From positions 62,001 to 126,000 of the forward strand of contig NZ_JOAJ01000008.1 of NCBI RefSeq assembly GCF_000720425.1: 64,000 nucleotides of DNA, in the 5' to 3' direction. Below are positions 30,766-39,847 of this stretch, piece after piece. Position 1 is the stretch's first letter. The number at the start of each line of letters is the position of its first letter. The notes beneath the pieces are model-generated. The model searched no databases, was not told the DNA's origin, and saw nothing but the letters and a program-made list of their open reading frames with translations. A program made the translations under genes and the position numbers. This DNA comes from Nocardia rhamnosiphila NBRC 108938. GTDB lineage: Bacteria; Actinomycetota; Actinomycetes; Mycobacteriales; Mycobacteriaceae.

Positions 30766-31809
30766 ATGCTCACCGAACATGTCGATTTCGCCGGGCTGCG
30801 TCATCACGGTGATGTGGAAGCCCAGCCGGGTCTGCTCGATTTCGCGGTGAACGTCCAGGGCACCGCGCCCCCGCGCTGGCTACGCGACCGGCTGGTCGCC
30901 GCCCTGGACTCGCTCGGCCGGTACCCGGCCGCCGCCGACGAGCGGCACGCCCGGGAAGTCGTGGCGGCCCGGCACGGGCTCGCGGCCGATCAGGTGCTGC
31001 CCCTGGCCGGTGGGGCGGAGGGGTTCGCGCTGCTGCCGCGGCTGTCACCCCGGCTGGCGGCGGTGGTGCATCCCTCGTTCACCGAGCCCGAACTCGCCCT
31101 GCGTGAGGCCGGTGTCCCGGTGCACCGGGTGCTGCTGGAACCGCCCTACGTCCTGGACCCCACTCTGGTCCCGGAAGAAGCGGACCTGGTCGTGCTCGGT
31201 AACCCCACCAACCCGACCTCCGTTCTGCACCCGGCCGACGTGGTGCGTGCGCTGCTGCGCCCGGGGCGGGTCGTGGTGGTGGACGAGGCCTTCATGGACG
31301 CGGTGCCCGGGGAAACGGAGTCGCTGGCCGGAGAGGCGGGAGAGGGGCTGCTGGTCCTGCGCAGCCTCACCAAGACCTGGGCGCTGGCCGGGTTGCGATG
31401 CGGCTACCTGCTCGGGGCACCCGAGCTGCTGCGGCAATTGGTCCGGGGCCGGGCGCACTGGCCGGTGGGCACGCTGCAGCTCGCCGCGATCGCCGCCACC
31501 GCCGCGCCGCGTGCCCTCGCGGAGAGCGCGGCGCGGGCGCTGGAGATCGGCGGGGAGCGCGCGGCGATGATCGAGCGCCTGCTCGGCGCCGGGGTGGCTG
31601 TGCAGACCCCGGCGGACGCGCCGTTCCTGCTGCTCGAGGTGGAACACGGGGAGATCCTGCGCGAATATCTGCGCCGGCACGGGATCGCGGTGCGGCGCGG
31701 CGATACCTTCCCGGGCCTGGGGCCGGAGCATATGCGGGTGGCCGTCCGGCCCCCGGCCGATGTCGAACGGCTGGTGGCGGCGCTGGGAAACGCGGGACGT
31801 CTGGTCTAG
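30766..31809 (+). CDS. cobC: PLP-dependent aminotransferase-fold CobC (threonine-phosphate decarboxylase type)
   Basis: This 347-residue fold-type I PLP enzyme resembles Rv2231c CobC. The lysine in [15 protein letters not shown] should bind pyridoxal phosphate, and [10 protein letters not shown] and [10 protein letters not shown] are the usual binding motifs. It probably makes aminopropanol phosphate for CobD, or acts on a histidinol-phosphate-like substrate. The ATG at 30766 is chosen. The next gene starts 98 bases downstream in the same direction. Confidence 0.88.
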   Translation: MLTEHVDFAGLRHHGDVEAQPGLLDFAVNVQGTAPPRWLRDRLVAALDSLGRYPAAADERHAREVVAARHGLAADQVLPLAGGAEGFALLPRLSPRLAAVVHPSFTEPELALREAGVPVHRVLLEPPYVLDPTLVPEEADLVVLGNPTNPTSVLHPADVVRALLRPGRVVVVDEAFMDAVPGETESLAGEAGEGLLVLRSLTKTWALAGLRCGYLLGAPELLRQLVRGRAHWPVGTLQLAAIAATAAPRALAESAARALEIGGERAAMIERLLGAGVAVQTPADAPFLLLEVEHGEILREYLRRHGIAVRRGDTFPGLGPEHMRVAVRPPADVERLVAALGNAGRLV

Positions 31810-31907
31810 CGTCCGGTGCCGGTAAGCGGGCCCACCGCGCCGGACCCGCGTGCGCGCGACATGATTGTCGCCGACTCACCCGAGAGCTCCCGAGAGAAAG
31901 GTGTGCC

Positions 31908-33029
31908 GTGGCCACCCTTGCCGAACTCGTTGCGACGCTGGAGACGGCCTACCCGCCGCGGCTGGCCGAACCGTGGGATTCGGTGGGCCTGGTCTGCGGG
32001 GATCCCGCGGAGGTCGTGCGGCGGGTGCTGTTCGCCGTCGATGTCACCGCCGCCGTGGTGGACGAGGCGGTGCAGTGGGGCGCCCAGGCGGTGGTGGCCC
32101 ACCATCCGCTGCTGCTGCGAGGTGTCGACAGTGTCTCGGCCGACCGGCCCAAGGGCGCGCTGGTGCATCGGCTGATCCGTGCGGGCTGCGCCCTGTTCAC
32201 CGCGCATACGAACGCCGATTCGGCCGACCCCGGTGTCTCCGATGCCTTGGCCGCGGTCCTCGGTCTGACGGTGACGGGCCCGCTGGACCCGAAACCGGTG
32301 GCGGCGGTGGACAAATGGACCGTGCAGGTGCCCCCGGAGCAGGCCGACGCGGTGCTGGCGGCGCTGTTCGCCGCGGGTGCGGGTGGCTCCGGGGACTATC
32401 GGGAGGCCGCCTGGCGGGTCACGGGGACCGGTCAGTTCCGGCCGCTGGACGGCGCGAACCCGGCGGTCGGCGCGGTCGGCGAACTGGCCCGGGTGGCCGA
32501 GGACCGGCTGGAGGTGGTCGCCCCCGCCGGCGCCCGGGCCGCGGTACTCGCGGCACTGCGGTCGGCGCACCCCTACGAGGAGCCCGCCTACCACGTGACC
32601 GAACGGGCCGCGCTCACCGGACATCAGGGCCTGGGCCGGATCGGTACGCTCGCCGAACCGCTGACGCTGCGCGAGTTCACCGCCCGCGCCGCCGCCGCCC
32701 TGCCGGCGACGACCTGGGGAGTGCGGGCCGCCGGCGACCCCGACCGGGTACTGCGCACCGTGGCCGTCTGTGGTGGGGCCGGTGACTCCCTGCTCGATAC
32801 CGCCACCCGCCGCGGCGTCGACGCGTACCTCACCGCCGACCTGCGCCACCACCCCGCCGACGAGCATCTGCGCCGGTCGGGTCCCGCGCTGATCGACGCG
32901 GCCCACTGGGCGACCGAGTTCCCCTGGTGCGCGCAGGCCGCCGCGGTGGTCCGGGACGGCCTCCCGGACCTGGAGACGCGGGTTTCCACCGTGCGCACCG
33001 ATCCGTGGACGGTCGGTTGCGGCGGCTGA
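31908..33029 (+). CDS. NIF3-like dinuclear metal-centre protein
   Basis: This 373-residue protein has the NIF3/YbgI N-terminal domain ([31 protein letters not shown]). A central PII-like insertion (about 125-235) carries [10 protein letters not shown], and the C-terminal half contains [21 protein letters not shown] and IDAAHW. The histidines and acidic residues form a two-metal site. The biochemical role is uncertain. The GTG at 31908 has GAGAAAGG upstream. It heads the NIF3, zinc-ribbon, RNase H/CobC gene order known from mycobacteria. Confidence 0.92.
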   Translation: MATLAELVATLETAYPPRLAEPWDSVGLVCGDPAEVVRRVLFAVDVTAAVVDEAVQWGAQAVVAHHPLLLRGVDSVSADRPKGALVHRLIRAGCALFTAHTNADSADPGVSDALAAVLGLTVTGPLDPKPVAAVDKWTVQVPPEQADAVLAALFAAGAGGSGDYREAAWRVTGTGQFRPLDGANPAVGAVGELARVAEDRLEVVAPAGARAAVLAALRSAHPYEEPAYHVTERAALTGHQGLGRIGTLAEPLTLREFTARAAAALPATTWGVRAAGDPDRVLRTVAVCGGAGDSLLDTATRRGVDAYLTADLRHHPADEHLRRSGPALIDAAHWATEFPWCAQAAAVVRDGLPDLETRVSTVRTDPWTVGCGG

Positions 33030-33144
33030 CCGCGGCGCCCAGGAACGCGGCGGCGGGTTCGGACCCGTCCGCGACACCGCTGCCGCCGCGCGGAGTACGG
33101 TGGACGTTCTTATCCGTCCACAGCGTGCAGGGAGTTCGTTCGCG

Positions 33145-33882
33145 TTGAATGTCGAACCATCGATCCAGGCCAAACTGCTGCGTCTCGCCGAGGTCGACAC
33201 CGAACTGACCCGGATCGCGCACCGGCGCAGCGTCCTCCCCGAACAGCAGGAGGTCGACCGGTTCGAGGCCGAACGCAACACGCACAAGGACGCGGCCGTG
33301 GCCGTGGAGATCGTGCTGGACGATCTCGACCGCGATATCCGCAAGCTCGAGGGTGAGATCGAGGCCGTCCGCAAACGCGAGGACCGTGACCGGGGCGTCC
33401 TGGAGGCGGGTTCGGTCGGGGCGAAACAGCTGTCCGAACTGCAGCACGAGCTGGCGAGCCTGGAACGGCGCCGATCGGTGCTCGAGGACGATCTGCTCGA
33501 GGTGATGGAACGCCGCGAGGCCTCCGCCGCCGACCATGAGCACGCCGGTGCCCGGCTGGACCGCACCGAGACCGAACTCGCTGCCGCCCGCGGCCGCCGC
33601 GACGAGGCAGTCGCCGATCTCGACGTCGCCCAGCAGCGCTGCGAAACCGATCGCGCGAAACTGGTCGGCGTGTTCCCGGAGGACCTGCTGGCCGTCTACG
33701 ACCGGCAGCGCGCCGCGCACGGTATCGGCGCGGCACTGCTGCAGGCCCGGCGCTGCGGAGCCTGCCGGATCGAACTGGACCGCGGCGAGATCGCCCGGAT
33801 CACGAAAACCGCGCCCGATCAGGTGGTGCGCTGTCCGGAATGCGGTGCGGTGCTGGTGCGGACCAAAGAATCCGGATTGTGA
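33145..33882 (+). CDS. Coiled-coil protein with C-terminal zinc ribbon
   Basis: This 245-residue protein (Rv2229c-like) is a long antiparallel coiled coil (about residues 5-180) followed by a zinc ribbon with CGAC and CPEC pairs near residues 203-230. Relatives such as HP0958 bind RNA or assist protein complexes, but no role is established in actinobacteria. The TTG at 33145 is the most likely start, with AGGGAG upstream. It lies between the NIF3 and RNase H/CobC genes, which suggests cotranscription. Confidence 0.85.
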   Translation: MNVEPSIQAKLLRLAEVDTELTRIAHRRSVLPEQQEVDRFEAERNTHKDAAVAVEIVLDDLDRDIRKLEGEIEAVRKREDRDRGVLEAGSVGAKQLSELQHELASLERRRSVLEDDLLEVMERREASAADHEHAGARLDRTETELAAARGRRDEAVADLDVAQQRCETDRAKLVGVFPEDLLAVYDRQRAAHGIGAALLQARRCGACRIELDRGEIARITKTAPDQVVRCPECGAVLVRTKESGL

Positions 33883-33929
33883 GACCGCACCGGAACGCGG
33901 AGTCCGAGTAGCGGGAGCGGGAGGCCGAA

Positions 33930-35084
33930 ATGAGCGTGCGCGAGGTCATCGTCGAGGCCGACGGGGGATCCCGGGGCAACCCGGGCCCGGCCGGTTACGG
34001 GGCGGTGGTGTTCGACGCGGACCGGGTGGGGGTGCTCGCCGAACGCCGGGAGGCCCTGGGCGTCACGACCAACAATGTCGCGGAGTACCGCGGTCTGATC
34101 GCCGGACTGGAAGCGGCCGCCGAACTCGGTGCCCGGGTGGTCGCGGTGCGGATGGACTCCAAACTCGTGGTCGAGCAGATGTCGGGTCGCTGGAAGGTCA
34201 AGCACGCGGCGCTGATTCCCCTCGCCGATCGGGCGCGCCGGCTGGCGGCGGACTTCGATCAGGTGAGCTACCGCTGGATTCCGCGTGCGGAGAACTCCCA
34301 TGCCGACCGGCTGGCCAACGAGGCCATGGACGACGGCAAGCTGGTCGAGGAGGTACACGCGGCCGACCCGTCCGCTACCGCGCCATCCGCCGAGGTCGCC
34401 GATCCGGCCGCGGATTCGCAGAGCGCGTCGGCCCGCCTGGCCGGACCCGGCCCGGGCTGGACCGGTGCGGCCGGCCGCCCGACCAGGCTGCTGCTCCTCC
34501 GGCACGGCCAGACCGAATTGTCGGTTCAGCGGCGCTATTCCGGTCGCGGCAATCCGCCGCTGACCGCCGTGGGCCGGGAACAGGCGGCCCGGGCAGCGAA
34601 AATGCTGGCCGCCAAGGGCGATATCGCCGCGATCGTGACCTCCCCGCTGGGCCGGGCCCGGGAAACCGCCGAGGCGGCCGGCGCGGCGCTGGGTATCGAG
34701 GTACGGGTCGTCGACGGTCTCACCGAAACCGACTTCGGTGAGTGGGAAGGGCTGACCTTCCGGGAAGCCGCCGAACGGAATCCGGAGCTGCATGCCCGCT
34801 GGCTGGGCGATCCGTCGCTACCGGCCCCCGGCGGCGAAAGCTTCGACGCGGTCCGGGAACGGGTGGAGGCGGTGCGCCGCGATCTCGTCGCGCGGTATCC
34901 TGGGGCGAATGTCGTCGTGGTCAGCCATGTGACGCCGATCAAAACGCTGCTGCAGCTGGCGCTGGGAGTCGGCCCGTCGCTGCTCTACCGCCTGCACCTG
35001 GACCTGGCGTCGCTGTCGCTCGCGGAGTTCTATCCGGACGGCGGTTCGTCGGTGCGGCTGGTCAACGATAGGAGCTATCTCTGA
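33930..35084 (+). CDS. Bifunctional RNase H / CobC-type acid phosphatase
   Basis: This 384-residue fusion resembles Rv2228c. Residues about 3-140 are RNase HI (VEADGGSRGNPGPAGYG, NNVAEYRGL, VRMDSKLVVEQMSGRWKVKH and ENSHADRLANEAM), with the catalytic acidic residues present. After a linker, residues about 185-384 are a histidine phosphatase beginning LLLLRHGQTE, matching alpha-ribazole phosphatase (CobC of Salmonella). The protein therefore links RNA-DNA hybrid removal with the last steps of cobalamin synthesis. The ATG at 33930 follows GGGAGG. Confidence 0.93.
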   Translation: MSVREVIVEADGGSRGNPGPAGYGAVVFDADRVGVLAERREALGVTTNNVAEYRGLIAGLEAAAELGARVVAVRMDSKLVVEQMSGRWKVKHAALIPLADRARRLAADFDQVSYRWIPRAENSHADRLANEAMDDGKLVEEVHAADPSATAPSAEVADPAADSQSASARLAGPGPGWTGAAGRPTRLLLLRHGQTELSVQRRYSGRGNPPLTAVGREQAARAAKMLAAKGDIAAIVTSPLGRARETAEAAGAALGIEVRVVDGLTETDFGEWEGLTFREAAERNPELHARWLGDPSLPAPGGESFDAVRERVEAVRRDLVARYPGANVVVVSHVTPIKTLLQLALGVGPSLLYRLHLDLASLSLAEFYPDGGSSVRLVNDRSYL

Positions 35085-35254
35085 GCCGCTCGGCGGATCG
35101 GCCCGGGTGTCGGCCGCTAGCGCAGCGGCGCGTGCGCGCAGTTGATGTAACCGGCCCGGAGGGTCACGAGGCGGACCCACGCTCTGGTCGGCGGGGGATT
35201 CCGCTGGGTCGAGGTAATGGTCAGCGCGGTGTGCTCGCGATCTCATCGCACCCT

Positions 35255-36085
35255 TCAGTGGAGAGCCTCGGCGGTGAGTGCGCCGGCACGGTTCCGGAGG
35301 AACCGCGCCGTGAACTCGTCGAGGGGATAGAAGAATTCGACCGCCAGCTCCGACAGCGTCACGTCCGCGGGCGCGCCGAAGGTGGCCATGGTGCCGAACA
35401 ACGAGAGCTCACCGTGCGGCGTGCGCACCCGGATCGGGACCTGGAACGGGCCGGAATCGGTACCGTCCGTCGCCTCGAGGTCGGAGTAGACCGGCGGATA
35501 GGCACTGACCTCGTCGTAGAGGTCGCGTAACCGGGGGTCGCCGGTGGTGCCGGCCTGCCGGGCCAGCCGCTCCAGCAACTGTTCGCGCACCTGGCGGGGA
35601 TTGGCGAGCCGGCCGGCGAGGCCTTCGGGATGCAGGACCAGCCGATAGACGTTCGGCCGGTCGGCCAGCAGGCGCAAGGGCACGCCGTCGGTGAGTACCG
35701 CCAGTGCCGAATTGGCGGTGACCACGTCCCACCAGCGGTCGACCGCTACCGCCGGATAGGGCTCGTGGGCGGCGAGCATATGCTCCAGGGCAGCCCGCGC
35801 CGAGGCGAGATGGGCGTCGTCGAGACTGCTCTCCTGGTAGGCAGGCGCGAATCCGGCGGCGACCAGCAGCGTATTGCGTTCCCGCAGGGGCACATCCAGC
35901 GTCTGTGACAGGCGCAGCACCATCTCCCGGCTCGGCGCCGAGCGTCCGGTCTCCACACACGACAGATGCCGGGCCGAGGTACCCGCCGCCAGCGCCAGAT
36001 CCAGCTGGCTCAGTCGCCGCCGTTGCCGCCATTCCCGCACCAGGGCACCGACCCGCGACGGGCTCCCATCCGCACATACCTCCAT
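35255..36085 (-). CDS. XRE-family regulator with MmyB-like ligand domain
   Basis: This 276-residue protein has a helix-turn-helix at about residues 14-70 (RRLSQLDLALAAGTSARHLSCVETGRSAP). Its C-terminal domain is of the MmyB type, with YPAVAVDRWWDVVTANSAL, and such domains can bind fatty acids. The start at 36085 is the ATG of MEVCADG. It is divergent from a small membrane-protein gene, and a 17-base perfect palindrome lies between them. It probably regulates that gene and itself. Confidence 0.88.
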   Translation of the reverse strand: MEVCADGSPSRVGALVREWRQRRRLSQLDLALAAGTSARHLSCVETGRSAPSREMVLRLSQTLDVPLRERNTLLVAAGFAPAYQESSLDDAHLASARAALEHMLAAHEPYPAVAVDRWWDVVTANSALAVLTDGVPLRLLADRPNVYRLVLHPEGLAGRLANPRQVREQLLERLARQAGTTGDPRLRDLYDEVSAYPPVYSDLEATDGTDSGPFQVPIRVRTPHGELSLFGTMATFGAPADVTLSELAVEFFYPLDEFTARFLRNRAGALTAEALH

Positions 36086-36120
36086 ATCGTGAGCGTATCG
36101 GGGGCCGGGACGCGGTGGCC

Positions 36121-36137
36121 ATGACCTCGGAGGTCAT
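36121..36137. promoter_or_regulatory. Palindromic operator candidate between XRE and membrane-protein genes
   Basis: ATGACCTCGGAGGTCAT is a perfect palindrome of 8+1+8 bases. It starts 35 bases upstream of the XRE start and ends 70 bases upstream of the divergent ATG. The position suits a shared operator. Confidence 0.5.
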
Positions 36138-36207
36138 TGAACCGCTGACCGTCCCGCGGCACAGTCGGAGACGCAACCGTCAGTGCTGATCCGAGAGGCA
36201 GACGATC

Positions 36208-36618
36208 ATGACCACCGCGACCCTGTCCGCGCCCGCGACTTCCGACGACCTGCTGCGCCGCACGCTGCGCCTCGACGGCTGGGGCACCGGGGCCTTCGGT
36301 GTCCTGATGCTCGCCGGCGCCGTACCGCTGCAAGACCCCCTGGGCTTCCCGACCTCGTGGTCGGTCCCGTTCGGTGTCGCCATGCTCGGTGGCGCGCTGG
36401 TTCTGCTGCTCATCGCCGGTTACCCGGTTATCTCGCCGCGGCATGCGACGGGGGTGGTCGCGTTCAACTCGCTCTGTGTGCTCGGGCTGCTCGCCCTGCC
36501 GTTCTCCGGCCTGCTCGAGCTCACCGGCGCCGGCGTGGCGTTCGTCCTGATCGGCGCGATCGTCGTCGCGGCGTTCGCGGCGCTGGAGTACGCCGGTCTG
36601 CGGCGGATCACCGGCTGA
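36208..36618 (+). CDS. Small membrane protein with four transmembrane helices
   Basis: This 136-residue protein has four hydrophobic segments at about residues 28-42, 54-74, 81-100 and 106-128, and short charged ends. It lacks any catalytic motif I can identify. It is divergent from the MmyB-like regulator and probably controlled by it through the palindrome between them. The function is unknown. Confidence 0.75.
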   Translation: MTTATLSAPATSDDLLRRTLRLDGWGTGAFGVLMLAGAVPLQDPLGFPTSWSVPFGVAMLGGALVLLLIAGYPVISPRHATGVVAFNSLCVLGLLALPFSGLLELTGAGVAFVLIGAIVVAAFAALEYAGLRRITG

Positions 36619-36625
36619 CCGCGGA

Positions 36626-37675
36626 TCAGGCCGGATAACAGTGGATCTCGGTGGCCTTCAGTGCCGCCCACAGCTCCGATCCCGGCCGGATACGCAGGTC
36701 CGCCACGGTGGCGGGGGTGATATCGGCCAGCGCCGGAATCGCCCCGTCGAGCCGGACCCGCACCGTGTGGGCGTGCTGTTCGAGACCGGCCACCGTCACC
36801 GGCCAGGTGTTGCGCGGACTGCCGGCGGGCCGCTGGGGATGCAGGCCGACCGCGGACGGCGCGAAGGTGAGATGCACCGGGCCGGTGGCCGGTTCGGCGA
36901 CGGTGAGCTCGCCGCCGCCGGCGAGCCGGACCAGGGTCCCCGCCGCGGTTCCCCGGAACAGATTGAGTCCCACCAGGTCCGCGACATAGTCGGAGCGGGG
37001 CCGCCGGGCCACGTCACCGGGCGGCCCCTGCTGGACCACCACCCCGCCCTCCACGATGACGAGCCGGTCCGCGAGCACCATCGCATCGAGTGGGTCGTGG
37101 GTGACCAGCAGGGTATGGCCGGGATAGTCGCCGAGATGGTGGGCCAGTTCGGAACGCACCCGCACCCGGGTCGCCGCGTCCAGTGCCGCCAGCGGCTCGT
37201 CCAGCAGCAGCAGTTCCGGTTCGACGGCCAGGGCGCGGGCCAGCGCGACCCGCTGGGCCTGACCACCGGACAGGGTCCGGGGCTGGGCGTGCGCGTACTC
37301 GGCCAGCCCCACCCGGTCCAGCCAGTGCGTGGCCCGCTCGCGGGCGGCGGCCCTCCGCACGCCGCGCGCCCGCAGGCCGAAGGCCACATTATCCAGTGCG
37401 TCGAGGTGGGCGAAAAGTAGATAGTCCTGGAACACCACACCGACCGAACGGCGTTCGGGCGGCACGAAGGCTCCGGGCGGCGCATCCCATATCCGGTCGT
37501 CGAGCCGGATCGATCCGGCTGTGAGCGAGGTGAGTCCGGCCAGGGCGCGCACGGCGGTGGTCTTCCCGGCGCCGTTGGGGCCGAGTAGGGCGACGACCTC
37601 GCCCAGGGCGAGTCGCAGGTCCAGGTCGAGGGAGAAATCGCCGCGGGTCACCCGCAGTTCGGCCGTCAGCGCCAC
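36626..37675 (-). CDS. modC: Molybdate ABC transporter ATP-binding protein ModC
   Basis: This 349-residue ABC ATPase has Walker A GPNGAGKT (32-39), a Q-loop at Gln83, the signature LSGGQ (135-139) and Walker B LLLLDE (155-160). A C-terminal Mop/TOBE domain (about 285-349) is typical of ModC. It energises molybdate uptake with ModB and ModA. The start is GTG at 37675, with AGGAGG rather far upstream. It is separated from modB by a TnpB element of about 1.26 kb, so modC expression may now depend on read-through or on another promoter. Confidence 0.92.
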   Translation of the reverse strand: MALTAELRVTRGDFSLDLDLRLALGEVVALLGPNGAGKTTAVRALAGLTSLTAGSIRLDDRIWDAPPGAFVPPERRSVGVVFQDYLLFAHLDALDNVAFGLRARGVRRAAARERATHWLDRVGLAEYAHAQPRTLSGGQAQRVALARALAVEPELLLLDEPLAALDAATRVRVRSELAHHLGDYPGHTLLVTHDPLDAMVLADRLVIVEGGVVVQQGPPGDVARRPRSDYVADLVGLNLFRGTAAGTLVRLAGGGELTVAEPATGPVHLTFAPSAVGLHPQRPAGSPRNTWPVTVAGLEQHAHTVRVRLDGAIPALADITPATVADLRIRPGSELWAALKATEIHCYPA

Positions 37676-37787
37676 CGGGGGACCGCTATCTTGATCCGTC
37701 CCTCCTGACTGGCTGGAATGGCATGTGCTGTGGGCGCTTTAGGTGCTTTACGTTTACACACAACCTTACTTCCTGTAAAAATATTCC

Positions 37788-38894
37788 ATGAGGACAGCGT
37801 ACAAGGTTCGGGCCTACCCGGACGCCGAACAAGCGGCGATACTGCGTCGCACGTTCGGGTGTGTACGCCTCGTGTGGAACAAGACTCTCGCCGACCGGCA
37901 ACGCCGCTACACCACCGAACGGAAACCCACCTCCTATCGGGAAACCGACGCCGCCCTGTCGGAATGGAAGAAAACCGAAGAGCTGGTGTTCCTGTCTGAA
38001 GTGTCGTCGGTGCCGCTGCAGCAAGCCCTGCGACACCAGCACGCGGCCTTTGCTGCCTTCTTCAAAGGCAACGCCCGGTACCCGCGATTCAAAAACCGAC
38101 ACGGCCGCCAGTCCGCGCATTTCACCCGTTCCGCGTTCCGCATCAAGGACGGGGCGCTGTGGCTGGCGAAAACGATTACGCCGCTGCGCGTGGCGTGGTC
38201 GTGGCCGGGTACCGACCTCGGCGCTCTCGATCCGACGATGGTGATCGTTTCCCGCGAATCGAACGGTCGCTGGTTCGTGACATTCGCCATCGATATGGAC
38301 GACCCCGCCCCACTGCCCAGTGTTGGCGAGTCGGTCGGTGTCGACCTCGGAATCAAAGACTTTGCAGTCCTTTCCACCGGGGAGAAGATCGCCAACCCTC
38401 GCCATATGGCCCGCCATGAACGTGGACTGCGACGGCAGCAACGACGCCTCGCCCGCATGCAGAAGGGGTCCGCCAACCGCGCCAAGCAGCGGCAGAAGGT
38501 GGCGAGAAAATACCGCCGTGTGCGTGATGCCCGCCGTGACTTCCTGCACAAAACCAGCACCGAACTCGTGCGACGCTTCGACACGATCGCTATGGAGGGC
38601 CTTGCCACCAGGAATATGGTTCGTAACCGTCGATTGGCAAAGTCGATCAGCGAGGCGGCGTGGGGCGAATTTCGGTCGATGCTCGAATACAAGACCGAAC
38701 GTGCCGGGCGTCGGCTTACGGTGATCAGTCGCTGGTATCCCAGCACCAAAACCTGCTCGGTGTGTGGACACCTGCTCGCCACCCTCAGCCTCGGGACACG
38801 CCATTGGACGTGCCCGGACTGCAGCACCCGACATGATCGGGATATCAACGCTGCGAAGAACATCCTTGTCGCCGCCGGGCTGGCGGAGACATAA
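37788..38894 (+). CDS. tnpB: RNA-guided nuclease TnpB
   Basis: This 368-residue protein has the TnpB order of domains: an N-terminal wedge/helical part, then a RuvC nuclease with Asp186 (GVDLGIKDF), Glu270 (AMEGL) and Asp352 (DRDINAAKN). A zinc finger (Cys323, Cys326, Cys342, Cys345) is inserted before the last RuvC motif. All catalytic residues are present, so it is probably active. TnpB uses an RNA from the element's right end to cut DNA next to a short motif matching the insertion target. The ATG at 37788 follows a weak AT-rich leader. No transposase gene accompanies it. Confidence 0.92.
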   Translation: MRTAYKVRAYPDAEQAAILRRTFGCVRLVWNKTLADRQRRYTTERKPTSYRETDAALSEWKKTEELVFLSEVSSVPLQQALRHQHAAFAAFFKGNARYPRFKNRHGRQSAHFTRSAFRIKDGALWLAKTITPLRVAWSWPGTDLGALDPTMVIVSRESNGRWFVTFAIDMDDPAPLPSVGESVGVDLGIKDFAVLSTGEKIANPRHMARHERGLRRQQRRLARMQKGSANRAKQRQKVARKYRRVRDARRDFLHKTSTELVRRFDTIAMEGLATRNMVRNRRLAKSISEAAWGEFRSMLEYKTERAGRRLTVISRWYPSTKTCSVCGHLLATLSLGTRHWTCPDCSTRHDRDINAAKNILVAAGLAET

Positions 38895-39011
38895 AACGCC
38901 TGCGGAGGCGATGTCAGACCGCAAGGGGCATCCCTTCGGCAATCGCCGGTGAAACAGGAACTCCCGGACGCGAGTCCGAGAATCCCCGTCTTCAATGCGG
39001 GGTGTAGTCAA
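38895..39011 (+). ncRNA. Candidate omega RNA (TnpB guide RNA scaffold)
   Basis: The segment from the tnpB stop to the right end contains three hairpins: CGCCT-GCGG-AGGCG (about 38898-38911), CGGAC-GCGA-GTCCG with a GNRA tetraloop (about 38966-38979), and CCCCG/CGGGG (about 38984-39002). This is the usual architecture of the TnpB RNA. The 5' end probably lies inside tnpB. The guide would start at 39012 and read agcacgccccgcagccagcg, which is the modB 3' end. Confidence 0.55.
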
Positions 39012-39847
39012 AGCACGCCCCGCAGCCAGCGTTCCCGGAGCGCGGCGAGCACCACCACCGAAACAAGCAGCAGCACCAGACTGAGCACGATCGCCGCGGC
39101 CGGGTCGGTTTCCAGCGCCAGGTACACCGCCAGCGGCATGGTGGTGGTCTTGCCCGGGAAATTACCGGCGAACGTGATGGTGGCGCCGAATTCGCCCAGC
39201 GCCCGCGCCCAGCAGAGCACCGTCCCGGCCACGACACCGGGCAGGATCGAGGGCAGCGTCACGCGGCGGAAGGTCAGCCAGCGGGAGGCGCCCAGCGTCG
39301 CCGCGGCCTCCTCGTAGCGTGGATCGGCCCCGCGTAGCGCGCCCTCCACCGAGATCACCAGGAACGGCATCGCCACGAACGCCTCCGCCACCACCACCGC
39401 CGCGGTGGTGAAGGGCAGCGCCACCCCGAACCAGTCGTAGAGGTACCGGCCGACGAGCCCGCGGCGGCCGAGTACCAGCAGTAGCGCCACCCCGCCGACC
39501 ACCGGTGGCAGTACCAGGGGGACGGTGACCAGCGCTCGCACCAGTCCGCGGCCGGGCAGATCACCGCGGGCCAGCAGCCAGGCCAGCGGGATACCCAGCA
39601 CCAGGCACAGCACGGTGGCCAGGCTCGCGCACACCAGCGAGAGACGCAGCGCCTGTCCCACTTCCGCGGAGACCAACCGCTCGGGCAGATCACGCCACGG
39701 TGCCCGCACCAGCAGCCCGGCCAGCGGCACGATCAGAAACACCAGCCCCAGCAGCGCGGGCACGACCAGGACGATCGGCCGCCGGCCCCGGACCGCCCGG
39801 CGCCGGCGCAGTGCCGTCGCCCGGCGCCGCACCGGGCCGGCGCTCAC
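39008..39847 (-). CDS. modB: Molybdate ABC transporter permease ModB
   Basis: This 279-residue permease has about six membrane helices and the EAA loop region (EEAAATLGASRWLTFRRVTLPSI), which contacts ModC. The start is GTG at 39847, with a 4-base overlap (GTGA) with the modA stop. Its last codon and stop (CTT TGA) use the TCAA end of the TnpB element; without the insertion the same length would end CTG TAA. The protein therefore appears undamaged. Confidence 0.93.
   Translation of the reverse strand: MSAGPVRRRATALRRRRAVRGRRPIVLVVPALLGLVFLIVPLAGLLVRAPWRDLPERLVSAEVGQALRLSLVCASLATVLCLVLGIPLAWLLARGDLPGRGLVRALVTVPLVLPPVVGGVALLLVLGRRGLVGRYLYDWFGVALPFTTAAVVVAEAFVAMPFLVISVEGALRGADPRYEEAAATLGASRWLTFRRVTLPSILPGVVAGTVLCWARALGEFGATITFAGNFPGKTTTMPLAVYLALETDPAAAIVLSLVLLLVSVVVLAALRERWLRGVL

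Larger units (their letters stand above)
37752..39011 (+). mobile_element. TnpB-only IS200/IS605-type element inserted between modB and modC
   Basis: The element holds one intact tnpB and no tnpA. Its right end carries a CCCCG/CGGGG hairpin followed by TCAA (39008-39011), the cleavage sequence known from IS608. On the left, TTTAC (37747-37751) fits a TTAC target, so the element would begin at 37752; a second TTTAC at 37753-37757 would give 37758 instead. A TTTACA/TGTAAA inverted pair lies close to the left end. The element is antisense to the mod operon. Joining the flanks at TTAC restores a modB frame ending CTG TAA. Confidence 0.8.

Noticed and set aside
37686..39011. 441-codon minus-strand frame across the TnpB element
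   Set aside because: It is antisense to tnpB, and its apparent start lies in the element right end.
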